From Isoetes taiwanensis (taxonomy: Eukaryota > Streptophyta > Lycopodiopsida > Isoetales > Isoetaceae): 64,000 nucleotides of DNA. Within the stretch, counting starts at the first letter, position 1. The number at the start of each line of letters is the position of its first letter. This document shows positions 34,693 to 45,247 of this stretch, piece after piece. The notes beneath the pieces are model-generated. The model searched no databases. It was not told the DNA's origin and was given only the letters and a program-made list of their open reading frames with translations. The DNA lies in assembly GCA_021234155.1 (NCBI GenBank), contig JAJEKV010000046.1, positions 9,865,012 to 9,929,011 of the forward strand, written 5' to 3'. The translations under genes and the position numbers were made by a program.

Positions 34693-35904
34693 GTGCAAGG
34701 AACACAAACTCGCCCGCCAAGTCACGAGACCTCGCTTTACGCCCACATGTCCGACAAGACCGCCTTCTTCCTTAAAGCTAAGAAAGCCGTACACATTGCA
34801 ACACATCAAAGGGAAATGTTTTATCTCCGAACGCCACCCCGTGACCTTCCGGGCGAAGGGTTCTTAGAAAGCCGCGATGTTCCCACGGGGAACATCACTC
34901 CCGAAAGCGAAGGAGGCAATACTTGCAACAGCCTATATACCCTCGTGGTGCACATGCGGCAAAGATACCCCCGCAAGAAGGCCCAAAGGCTGGAAATCAC
35001 AGATTTAGACGTGGAACAAGGCTTACGGCGTCTTGCCAATGGGAAAGCCCCGACCGATGGCATGCGTGCGTAATTGCTTAAGTGGGCGGGCCGCCCATAA
35101 TACCAATCTTTCGGCGCCTTTGTTCAACAAGGCATTACAGAAGGCTTCCCGTCGTGCAAAGGACCAATAGCGAAGTTGTTCCCATCTATAAGGCAGGTGA
35201 CCAAGACCGCCCTTTACCACCACCGAACAATCATGGTCAGTCGGTGTTTGCAAAATTGCTTGGTCGGGATTCTCGGCGGCAGCTGGACGGGTGGCGCAGG
35301 CAGCGAGATACGGGCCCTCACCCAGTGCAAGATTCAGCACCGACACTCAACCATTGACCACATCTTCACATTGCGAAGCTCGTTGAAGACAAAGAAGAAC
35401 CGCCGGATCTATATTGTTGCTTCGTGGATTTTGCAAAGGCATTTGACAATCGTGGCCTCGGGAAAAACTATGGGCAAGATTACGGCAAACCGGGGTTCCT
35501 GTGAGATTTGCGTAATGCAAAGCAGGCTGTGCTTTATGAAAGATGCTCGGGTCGGTTGCAGCCGACAAGCCAACCATTTGATAGTAGTATCGGGGTTCGC
35601 CAGGGATGCCCTCTCCCCAACTTTGTTTGGGCTTTACATTGATCAATTGGAGAGCTGGCTTGGCGATAATGGGGGCTTACGGGCTCACCTTCTCTACCAG
35701 ATCATCAAGCAGTTAATATATGCTGATGATGTGGACCTCCTAGCTTACACACCAGCAGACATGCAACGACATCTCGATGCCCTGGACACATTTTGTCAAG
35801 CGACTGATATGCGCGTCAACTTGGCCAAGACTAAGGTGGTTTTCATATCATCTTCACGACGAGGGATCCCTCCTTCCGCTATCGAGGGCGTAATGTGGAA
35901 GTAG
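34693..35904 (+). pseudogene. LINE reverse transcriptase domain, broken
   Basis: RT blocks are spread over at least two frames. QGLRRLANGKAP corresponds in position to copy 1. DHIFTLRSSL precedes the palm, and the catalytic IYADDVDLLAYTP lies at 35716-35745 in the 242-codon frame 35176-35904. Unlike copy 1, the YADD box is intact. Internal frameshifts prevent a full-length product. Confidence 0.8.
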
Positions 35905-37112
35905 CATCCACATACAAATATTTGGGAGTGGAGTTTCCGCCTACTATGCACCGGACACATCCATACGGCTACGAAGTTACTACGGGCTGGAAAGCACTAT
36001 ATGCAATGCAAAACAATAGTCATAGAGCGGAGTTGTATGATTGGACCCATCACCACACCTGCTCAAAGTCTTAGTGGAGCCCGCCCTTTTATAACGGGGG
36101 TTGAAGTATGGGGCCCATAGTATCCCTCGCTACTTGGAATGACTTGGAGCAGGTGTGCGTAAAGCCTTCTTGATAATGAAGCACTAGGGGTGAAGTCCAC
36201 AGTCCCATATCAAATTCTACTGCAGAAACATGATTCTTGCCTCTTCAGAGGGCTGCCCTTGATCGCCACATTGTCTATTTTCGTAAGGTGGTCAACATGG
36301 ACGATGCTTGTCTCCCAAAACTAGCTTATATCATGGCAATGGGGCCACAACCTCAAGGCCCGCTTTGGAGGGAAAAGAGAGCTCAATGGATGGCTAGATG
36401 GAATGTGCAGGAGCACAGTGCATACATGTGCAAACAGAGGCGGTCGCCATAGCTTGAGGCAATATCTTGACGCTTTGCTTCATCAAATAAGCTTTGGGAT
36501 GTCACTTTGAACAGTCAAGACAAAGACACTACCAAATACAACATAAATCCCACATTGGAACGAGGCCCACAATGCTACCTCGCACCCACTTGCCCATGAA
36601 AAGACGCAGCACTCATTGCCTCCATTCGCATACGGGGCACATCATCTTCGAATTGAGACAGTGGATGGATTGGTGAGCCACGCCAGATGTGCTCACACAA
36701 TGCCAAATGGGAGTCATTGAGGATGAATCTCATACCCTTCAAAGTTGCCCAAAGATATGATCAAATCCGGACGCTTATGCCGAGTTGGTCGGGCCCGCCA
36801 GCCGCTACATGTGACATTGAGCACGGCATCCGTACGGATGCTAGGATCATACCTTTAGGAGGTCATGGACATGCGAGATCAGCTATGTCCTCGGGCACGC
36901 ACTTGACATGTACATACACATTTATTTCACGATGATGTATACTTGTACAGTTTGACAGCATTCTTATTACTGCCACGGTTTTTCCCTCGAAAACCCTTTG
37001 GGGCGGGGGTTTTTTAACCCGGACAGTAATAAGTTTGCTGCGCTCCTTCTGGGTCCCATAGGCCGATTGGTCTCAGTGGACGATAAAAAAACTATTCTAT
37101 TCTATTCTATTC

Positions 37113-37660
37113 CTAACACACAATTGTTCTTCACTGTAAACCGCTATACAGCAGCTCATCATAGATTCATAATGATCTTTACTACAAACTGCTATACGAC
37201 AGGTCATCATAGATTCCACCCTGTTAGGGTTTTGTAACGCATAGTTTGCACTTAAGCAAATTCCAAATTTCAAAGATTTGGCCATGGCGGCCAACATTGC
37301 TACAAAATCCCTCCTCCAGAGAGCAAGAACATAGAAGTTTCTTCTCCGGAATCAAATCTGGCTGGCAACCGTAAAGCAAACCCTTTCCTCAAAGAACCCT
37401 AAAATAAGGGACCTCGATGCTTGCATGTCTGTTTTTGGAACTTTAAAATAATTGATTTTTCAAGGAAAAATCAGCCCCTAAAATAAAAAGAGGGCTTTTG
37501 TTGTGAGCCCTTGGATGTTGGACCATTGAAAAAAAAAAGCTAAATCAACGACTAAGAAATGGTGCACTCTAGATGTACACATTAGTACATCCATTCGAAT
37601 ACGCCATGAAATCTTAGGAAAACCTTTGTAAAAAGCGTACAAAAACACAAAGAAAACCCC
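37113..37660. other. Intergenic DNA
   Basis: Begins with two imperfect ~54-bp tandem units (37130-37230, each with GCTATAC..CATCATAGATTC). After that no feature was recognised. Confidence 0.4.
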
Positions 37661-39735
37661 CTGTTATTATGCTACATATTGAAATGCAAGTTCATGAGTT
37701 CATGGTGGCTATTGCTAAACCAAAGTTTGTCATGATCAGAAGTGGTTCTTTCTTCTTCAGAGATCAGCTATCTTTCAATTGTCCTGAATTAAGTATGATG
37801 TTATTCGATATTGATATTTTTGTTGCTTACCACCTTGTATTACCCTCTAAGACTGTTCTTTCTACTACTGCTGCACCTGCCTCTCACACTTCTATTGTGA
37901 CCATACATCCTCCTGTGTCTTCATGTCTTCCTATTGTGTCCTCCACTCCGATCCAATCAGTCCCTTCTCCTCTTACCCAATCTCAACCATTTCATGAGAT
38001 GCACGAAGTAGATTGCAAGTTATTCAAGAAAAGTAAGAAAGGCGTGAAATGATGAAGGGTGGCAGAAACTCAGCTTAAAGAAGGCGGCACGAAAATAAGC
38101 ATATGCCCATTTGACACCGCATTCTTCTGAAGTTACACATGGAAGGACTGAGCAAGGCAGAGACTCTCTCTTACCACCTGCAGATCAACGTACAGGGGGG
38201 GCTGACCAAATGTGTTCTTCTATTAGGAAGGATGAGCAGAGCGGAGGCTCTCCTTTGCCAGATACCTTACACAATGGAAGGGTAAAACATAGAGGAGGCT
38301 CTCCCTTTAGTAATTTCCAAAACACAATGGGCAGATCTCCCACTTGAGATTGCGGATGATGCTGTTGAAATGGATGTAGAGCATCTTCATGCATCTTGAT
38401 GAACATGCTATCTTGGAGTGTGAGGGGAGTGGTTTCTTCCCCCTGTAAAAGGAGCAGATTGGCTAATTACCTTTCTAAGCTTCCAATGTATTTTTGTTGT
38501 CTTCAAGAGCACAAATGTTGTAGAGGTGATGTGCAGAAGTTGGCTACAATTGCGGTTCTAATTACAATATTCTAATTGATGCTTCTAACTCAGCTAAAGC
38601 TGGTGTTCTTGCTGCTTGGAAACCTCCCTTTAATGTTACTTTTACTCAAGTAGACAGATTTGGATGATAGTCAAATGGACGGATAAGGGGCAAGAGTGGG
38701 GGCTTGTGAATGTGTATGACCTAATCAGCCACGTCAGCGAGGCCTTTTGTGGGCCACTTTAGGGATTAAGCTTTTGTGGCTCGGTCATGATATAACATGG
38801 CTATTGGTTGGTGATTTTAATATGGCTGAGTTTGAAGCTGATATTTTGCAGGGATTTGAACGTGAACAGTGGAGGCAATTTGTGTTGGATTGCAGGCTTG
38901 TAAAAGTTGATGGGGACGAATCCTTTACGTGGTATAATGGATGGACTGGACTAGGTAGAGCTTACTCGACATGATCGTGGTTATTATAATGTAATAGCTG
39001 CTGGCTTACTGAGTAACTTGCGGAGGATAAATATCCTGGACAGTTCCATATCTGATCAAAATCCACAATGGCTTTATGTTATAGCGCCAGTATATAGCCG
39101 AGCTGCAAGAAACTATTTCAAGCTTACACTCAATATCTATCAGACCCTGAGATTACTGCTAGCTGCAGGCGTACTTGATCCTCTACATTTTCTTATCTTT
39201 GAGATATATCTAGTGTTGTTGTTGCTTTGGCAGCCGTTAAATCCTTCGTTAAGCAGTGGGGACTAGGAGGGCTCAGAAAATTAGATGCCGATTACTAGCT
39301 TTCTGTATGGACCTTCAAATGTGTCGTTCACGAGCCCCTTTATTGGGTATTTGAGAGAAAGAGTTATTGGCAGAAATAAGAAGTATTGGGACTATACAAG
39401 CAATTCAGACCTGCATTAAGGCCGGCTTGGATTGGTTCAAATTCAGAGATAGGTGCTCTCACTTATTCTTTTGGCTGCCAAGATAAGATGTGTGTCGAGC
39501 TTCATCTCTTCACTGCTTCCTACCTGAAGGCTCTGAAATTTTTGATCTTGTAATGTTGAAGCAATTTCTTTTTTTATCATTTCACTTCCTTTTTGCTGAG
39601 CAACCTCTACCCTTCTAAGAGAACATGGAGGAGGTAGTTATATCTAAGATCCATCCTATTATCTCCTCACAACAACGTGCTCAGTTGGAATCCACTTACT
39701 GTGGATGGTCTGCGTTCTGTTGTAGAATCTCTAAC
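37661..39735 (+). mobile_element. L1-like LINE relic (ORF1 and endonuclease part)
   Basis: A different non-LTR family. The 127-codon frame 37669-38052 is Ser/Pro/Thr-rich and could be the end of ORF1. From 38400 an endonuclease begins (MLSWSVRG, CCLQEHK) and WLLVGDFNMAEFE at about 38795-38835 is the GDFN motif. Stops interrupt the frame. The element ends where the other LINE family begins at 39736, so the RT part was lost or lies elsewhere. Confidence 0.6.
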
Positions 39736-40167
39736 AACCTTCCCACGTAATCAATGGTTTGATGCAGAGTGCAAGGAACACAAACGCTAGCTCCGCCAAG
39801 TCACAGACCCTGCTTTACGCCCACATGCAGTCAGACAGTACCGCGTCTTCCTTAAAACTAAGAAAGCCAGGTACATTGCAGCGCATCAAAGGGAAATGTT
39901 TTACCTCCTGGAACGTCACCACAGGACCTTCTGGCGAAGGATTCTTAGAAAGCCAGTACATCCCACAAAAAACATCACTCCCGAGCAATGGAGGCAATAC
40001 TTGCAACAACTATATGACCCTCAGGGTGCACATGCAACATTACCCCTGCAAGAAGGCCCAGTGCTGGAAATCACAGATTCGGACGTGGAACAAGGCTTAC
40101 AGCGTCTTGCTAATGGGAAAGCCTCGGACCTGGATGGTATGCAGGCAGAATTGCTTAAGTGGGCCAT
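39736..40167 (+). mobile_element. Internal fragment of the RT-family LINE (copy 4)
   Basis: Starts with CAACCTTCCCACGTAATCAA, the same sequence as at 34659 in copy 3, and ends after AELLKWA at 40167, before the main RT blocks. The best frame (39896-40174) reads FYLLERHHRTFWRRILRKP and DVEQGLQRLANGKAS. It lacks both the 5' part and the 3' UTR/tail, so it is not a simple 5'-truncated insertion. Confidence 0.8.
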
Positions 40168-41480
40168 ATTATAAGCATGCAACACTTAGATATAAAACAT
40201 CCCTTATGCATGTTCTTGGGATTGGAATGTTTGTGCTCACACGTCGTTTTTTTTGTAAAAGTATTGCATTGTTACTTGGCCTTGTCTCTTAACTTAGTTG
40301 CTTCGTCCAAATGTGGCCTTAAATTTAGGAAGCTGAATGGTTAATAGAAGCTTTGCATGATTGGCTAGACAATAGTACTGTCCAGAGCCAGCCAATGAGG
40401 AAATCATCAGGAGATGCGCAGCTGTGTATTACCGATGTCTGGTCGAAAAACAAGTTGTTGCTGATATTCTAATGAGAATGATAGAAGATTTGGAGAACTT
40501 TTCATTTAAAGAAAGTTTTCATGGTGCTTTTTCTTCAGCCAATGCTGCAGTAGATCTTATTGTGAAACGTACAAAATCTAATTCTAATTCTTATAAAGCT
40601 TAAACATATGTAATTTTTTACATTGCAGCATCCTCTTGAATATCCATTATACGGAAGTCTTAGAAGCAAGAGCTTATGAATATTAATAATGACACAGTTA
40701 TGTGTAGAATAGAATCTTGTCCACATGCTTTGGTTGAAGGTGATCATTTTCTTCTTCATGGATTTGATACCACTAGTTTAGAGATAATGTATTTTAAAAT
40801 TACGAGACAGATATTTATGCCTCAATTTGCAAAAATGTACATCTTGTGGAATGGAGGAAATTTGCATATCTCATACAGAAATGTAAAACTCAATCGTGGT
40901 GGTTTCTGATCTTATGGTTGAATGGAATGTACAACTCCCTTTAAAGTTACGGCATGATGCCATGTAGTTTACTCCTCCATCGTTATATAGTACTTGTCAA
41001 TAATATTTTGTTATTCACAATTTCAGGCTCTGGATGTGCATATTGTTAAGAATTCTAGCAGTAAATGGAATAAACCAGCAGCAAGCATTTAAGGATATCT
41101 TATCTTCTTCCATTGGGTTGTTTAACATCAGCAGCGTATTTTACTGATTAATACCTTTACAAACAGGTCTTTGGCCTCCTCTTGCCTTTTCTTGAGCATT
41201 AATAACCCCCGACAAATCAAATGGCCCAACAAAAACCATGAAAACAAAATGACTACAAGAAACATGAAAACACACTCTATCATGAAAACACACTCTATCG
41301 GAGAGCAACCCTCTGTGTGTAGCACCTTGTTTTTTTTAATGTTTTAGAAAATAAAATTACGGTCATTTCAAGGTAATTGCATTTCACTTCGTATCCTACT
41401 AAATCATTACGATTAAGATTCCAATGGTACGAAAATCCTAAAATCATAGCCTCCGAAATTTATTTCATGCCAGTATTTAT
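40168..41480 (+). other. Intergenic DNA with a coding-like fragment
   Basis: At about 40330-40600 two consecutive frames read EAEWLIEALHDWLD, then CAAVYYRCLVEKQVVADILM and SFHGAFSSANAAVDLIVKRT, with one frame change. This looks like part of a real protein gene, but I cannot name the family. Further on, 41265-41300 holds an 18-bp duplication next to a hairpin end. Confidence 0.35.
41300..41329 (+). repeat. Third copy of the GCAACCCTC..GCACCTTG terminus
   Basis: GAGAGCAACCCTCTGTGTGT followed by AGCACCTTG and a T run. It resembles the right end of the 0.8 kb repeat at 3496-3526 and 10431-10461, but nothing upstream of it matches. Confidence 0.55.
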
Positions 41481-41963
41481 ATGGTCGTGAGGAGAAGCAT
41501 CTTGTCCAATTCTCCCAACAGAATGCCGAAGCGCTCCTGCTCCCGCTTTGTCTCCCCTGTCCCTGCAAAAAATTCTCGCCGAACTCTAATTTCCCTTCCC
41601 TTGCCAGAGCTTTTCGTTCGGTATGGGATAGGGTCATGGCCTACAGATGGAGTGCATGCAGATTATGAAGAAGATGTTATCGAAGACCTGGAATTATCTA
41701 AATCAAGCCAGGATGAAGAAAGCTTGGGTGAAACAAGCTCAGATGAAACCAGCTTGGAAGTTCAAGCTTCTGAAACTGGTACAGAGCTTTTGGATTCCTG
41801 TGAAGCTCTTTCCAGGGAAATATTGAGGGAGTATCTGCAAGAAGCTGAATCTGATAAAGATGAGGCAACAAGCGCCTTTTTGGGATCCAGCCAAGATGAG
41901 GCAGAAGACCCGATGGATGCTGCAGAATTTGTAAATTTTCAGAATTGGCTTGAAAGTAAGTAA
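41481..41963 (+). CDS. Hypothetical acidic protein, possibly exon 1 of a gene
   Basis: An uninterrupted 160-codon frame. Residues 1-45 are basic and Ser/Arg/Pro-rich. Residues 60-160 are strongly acidic and Ser/Glu-rich, with repeated SSQDE/SSDE words. The composition is even and free of transposon motifs, which argues for a real gene. The frame closes just after GAAA|GTAAGT at 41955-41964, a good splice donor, so the stop could lie in an intron and the protein could continue. No domain was recognised. Nuclear localisation would fit the composition, but that is inference. Confidence 0.4.
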   Translation: MVVRRSILSNSPNRMPKRSCSRFVSPVPAKNSRRTLISLPLPELFVRYGIGSWPTDGVHADYEEDVIEDLELSKSSQDEESLGETSSDETSLEVQASETGTELLDSCEALSREILREYLQEAESDKDEATSAFLGSSQDEAEDPMDAAEFVNFQNWLESK

Positions 41964-41989
41964 TTAGTTTTTGTCTTGTATTTCATGTT

Positions 41990-42380
41990 ATAGCTTTCTA
42001 ACTTTCTGAGTTATTCTTACAGATGAGGCTTCTGTGCCTTTGTAAATCTGTGGAATACACATGCTCCAGGCCGTGCCTTCTGTATATTCCAGGCCTTGTG
42101 CCTTTTGTTTAATCCAGGTCGTGTGCCTTTCTAAATCCAGGCCATCGTGCCTTTTGAATGTAATGGCCTTGTGCCTTAAAAATGTAATGGCCTTAGTGCC
42201 TTCAATGAATATGATGGCCTTGTGCCTTTTTCTGATTCTTTTGTACTTACATGTTTTACCTTGTAAATTGGTTTTGTTTGACCTTGTAAATTGGTTTTGT
42301 TTTACCTTGTACTTAGATGTTTTACCTTGTAAATTGGCCTTAGTGCCCTGTCTGTATACTAGCAATTTAAAATAGTATAA
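41990..42380 (+). repeat. Degenerate short tandem repeats
   Basis: 42075-42240 consists of 15-30-bp units around AATGGCCTTGTGCCTT. 42240-42350 consists of units around TTTTACCTTGTAAATTGG. The 190-codon minus-strand ORF over this block (41988-42560) is repetitive because the DNA is, and is not a supported gene. Confidence 0.6.
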
Positions 42381-42858
42381 AATACCAGCAATTGAAAAAA
42401 GTATGAAATTTTGGAATTGAATCAATACTCGAGTATAAAATTCTGAAACTGAACTTTGGTGAATTGTAAATCCAACTACAAGTTTTTTAGAGGAAATAAG
42501 GCAACTGTCTATGCTACTCAAGTTGCAAAGAACAAAGTCAGGTTGATTCAAGCTAAGCACGTTGTTGAGCGGGGAGTGGTTTACACTTTAAGTGCTTGAA
42601 ATTCTGCAGGGTCAACATTTGCCTTCACGCTCTGCACGTCGGCAAATGTTCCCCCCACATAATTTCAACCGTGGAGAAATGTCGTATACAAAAAGGGGCT
42701 TTCCACGTTGTTGGAATAGTGGAAAAAAGACATTGTGTAAAGGGTAGTGTAGCACTACTTATGTGTGTGCTTATGACTACTTTTATGAATATAAAGAAGT
42801 TTCCATATTTTGCATTCTCATTTTTTATGTGCACCATCTGAGAAGACATAATGCTTCT

Positions 42859-43359
42859 TTAAAGTGATTTCCTTCTCTTACATCCACTGATTGTGTAAGA
42901 GAAAGCAATGTTGCACAAATAAAGAATTATGTTTTCTGTCATCAGATATATAAAAATGTTCTTCCTTAATGATTTCTTGTGTCTCATGATCCCTTCTATA
43001 TGTGAGTGCACAAGATCAGCAAACATGTTCAGTAGTTGTCTAATCATGGCCTGCTGCCATTTATACCTGAAATTATATGTAAACTCCTTTGCTTTGGATC
43101 TGAAGGTTTCCATCAAAACATTGGGTGAAGTCTGTAAATTTTGATGCTCAATTCTTTTTTTGGATTTGCCATTTTTATCCTTACCAATTTCAAAATAATC
43201 TATGTTCTCCCAAGTGATTTTTGAGCTACTATCCTTTGTTTCTTCTTTTGAACACCTTTCCATTTTGTCCACGCCACATTTTCTGCAGGTTCCTGACAAG
43301 CATGCTTCATTGTGCCACTCCTCACCTTCAGGCTTTGGGCAAACCATGCTTCTCCACAT
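42859..43359 (-). pseudogene. Transposon-type ORF of an uncharacterised family
   Basis: A 166-codon frame. Its first half is Cys-rich (CPKPEGEEWHNEACLSGTCR, CGVDKMERC, residues 7-36), which suggests a zinc-binding module. It is followed by WENIDYF, GKSKKR and SPNVLMETFRSKAKEF, then YKWQQAMIRQLL. In another frame downstream (about 42905-42965) the stretch EEHFYISDDRKHNSLFVQHC continues the same protein, so a frameshift separates the two. From memory this layout resembles repetitive uncharacterised proteins found in many copies in some plant and invertebrate genomes. The transposon superfamily is not known to me. Confidence 0.5.
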
Positions 43360-43689
43360 GTCACTGTTAGACTGCCAAACATGTCACAGTTAAAGGTGAG
43401 CATGAAGGGCTTGAAATTGAAAAATAACATTAAGACTGGAATAACAAAGAAAAAAATCATTTGAAGCAAGATGAGGTGATCTGGAAACGACCTGAGGCAA
43501 GTCGGGCTATGGCCTGGGAAAGGGCCAAAATTGGTCCAGAAGGGTCAACTTGAATGTTAGAAGGTCAGATAAATTCTGGATTGATGTAAGAAATGCATAG
43601 GATTTGCATTTGAGTTGTTATTAGCTGTTATTATGATCATACATGATAATGTCTGGGAAATATAGTTATTGTGGCATTTGAGGCATGTG

Positions 43690-44785
43690 GAATAAGAAAT
43701 ATTGCATAAGCGCATAGTCTCCGGGGCCAGAGTACATTTGCAGTGGCTTGGACTTGCGGTTGTGTTTGTGCGTGACATCGAGCATTGTTATCCTAGCTTG
43801 AATTCTTTGTCGCGCTACATGGCAGAAGTGGTCCTCCAGTGCTGGACGCAGTGTGGAAGGGTGTGTACACATAAGGCAAACCCCGCCTGTATTAGGGCCT
43901 GATCAACCCGGGTGGCATGTTAGAACTGGAGTAGGCACTGCATACTGATGAGAATGTTTAAACATAGATACAGAAACGTTATCTATGGCTTATATGTATA
44001 CTAACCTGGTTGGTTGGGTGCAGTGGGACTATTGGATAAGCATTTATGATTGTTATGGTATTATGAGTTGTATATGTGAATGGACAGTTCCTTAAGTGTC
44101 CCAAACCCCCACTTAGTCTTTAGGACTAACCCTCAGGTGGGTATACGCAGTACCTGATGGAGCCGAATGCAGCAAGGGCGCAGAGACTCGGGGTTAGAGG
44201 CCCCGATAGGATTAGAGAGTTGGAGGCAAGGTTTCCTCCAGGAACAGAATTCCAGCGTGAGGAGGTGCTAGATTTACATCGCGAGTTGTAGGACAAAGCT
44301 AGTGAGCATGAACTCGAAAGGGTCCATGGCCCAGACGAGAGTAATTCTTTCGGGATAGAAACTAGTGTGGGATCTACCCCTCGTTTTATGGAACCTTCTT
44401 TAGAAGGCAATGAAGTCCACCTATATGCAGACGAAGGGGATGACCTCCCATCAAACGGCCATAAACGCCTCAATGAGTGGACCCTATGATGATAAGATCT
44501 CTCTAGTTGAAGGCTTCTCTCATAACTAGGAAATTATATTGATTGTGAATTTGAGTGTCTTGAAGATTTGGATGTATATACATGTATTATATGATTTGTC
44601 TTCAACACTTGATGATGTTAATAAATGCAAAGATTAGATTCTTTACCATGATGTACAAGGATAAGAAATTGCATTAATATTTAAGGAGCTCCAACCACCC
44701 CAGTGTAAATGAGTGAACATCAATTGAGGAAAAGGATATGATCCCAAGCTGCCTCAGAGAGGCCAGTTTGGCAAACCCGTTATAG
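43690..44785 (+). mobile_element. Probable 5' LTR of the host Ty3/Gypsy element
   Basis: This stretch lies directly before a primer-binding site and shares CCCCACTTAGTC..AGGACTAACCC and GGTCCTCCAG blocks with the LTR-like fragment at 7440-8300. The exact ends could not be fixed, because neither TG nor CA termini are unambiguous and no 3' LTR is left in the window for comparison. Confidence 0.5.
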
Positions 44786-44788
44786 TTG

Positions 44789-44799
44789 GTATCAGAGTA
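44789..44799 (+). other. Primer-binding site, initiator tRNA-Met type
   Basis: TGGTATCAGAG is the start of the standard plant primer site complementary to the 3' end of initiator tRNA-Met. Bases after it have diverged (TATAGC). Confidence 0.75.
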
Positions 44800-44886
44800 T
44801 AGCTGATCTAGAAGGTTTTGAGACTAGAGCATTTTGAGGTGGTTGGATAATGATGTTTTTGTATTAGGCAGAAAGTAGAGGGAACC

Positions 44887-45247
44887 ATGGAAGCCGGTGA
44901 TGCTAGTGGTGCAGGCAGAGCTGGAGCTGATTGAGCTCCCAATATTACCAGTATTCTGCAAGCAATTCAACAAGCTTTACAGTAGACTGCATCCCATCAA
45001 AAGAGTGAACAGAAAAAACTATCGAGAAGGTGCTGAAAGATACCAAGAGGGAAGTGTTCACTGGTGAGAACACAACTGGGGATGATGCAGATACATGGCT
45101 CCATGGAGTGGAATTCTATTTTGATTTAATCAAGGTAGAGGAATCAGTAAAAGCGCTCCTTGCACAGGCAATGCTGGGGGGTTTTGCACGTGTTTGGTCG
45201 GAGACGTGCCTGATAGACATGGAGAAGACTCCTGTGCAGGCTACATG
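44887..45247 (+). pseudogene. Gypsy gag, N-terminal part
   Basis: Starts with ATGGAAGCCGGTGATGC and reads through two stop codons to 45247, where the nested LTR element begins. Recognisable gag text: AQAMLGGFARVW and DADTWLHGVEFYF. The capsid domain continues in the same frame after the insertion at 55005. Confidence 0.8.

Larger units (their letters stand above)
31440..37112 (+). mobile_element. Near full-length, decayed LINE (copy 3)
   Basis: The same LINE family as copies 1 and 2 but with the 5' part preserved. In order: a ~190-bp unit present twice in tandem (31511-31700 and 31702-31885), a possible ORF1 region to about 33200, APE-type endonuclease (about 33740-34560), reverse transcriptase (about 34700-36100), C-terminal region to 36790, 3' UTR hairpin (36975-37020), the conserved block (37050-37087) and an (ATTCT)n tail (37090-37112). 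Many stops and frameshifts. The 5' limit is approximate. Confidence 0.82.

Noticed and set aside
41988-42560. 190-codon minus-strand ORF
   Set aside because: Built on degenerate 15-30-bp tandem repeats; the protein is repetitive for that reason and has no recognisable domain.
42605-42850. CRISPR-like or regulatory repeats around the short direct words
   Set aside because: No regular spacing or identical repeats; this is ordinary decayed plant repeat DNA.
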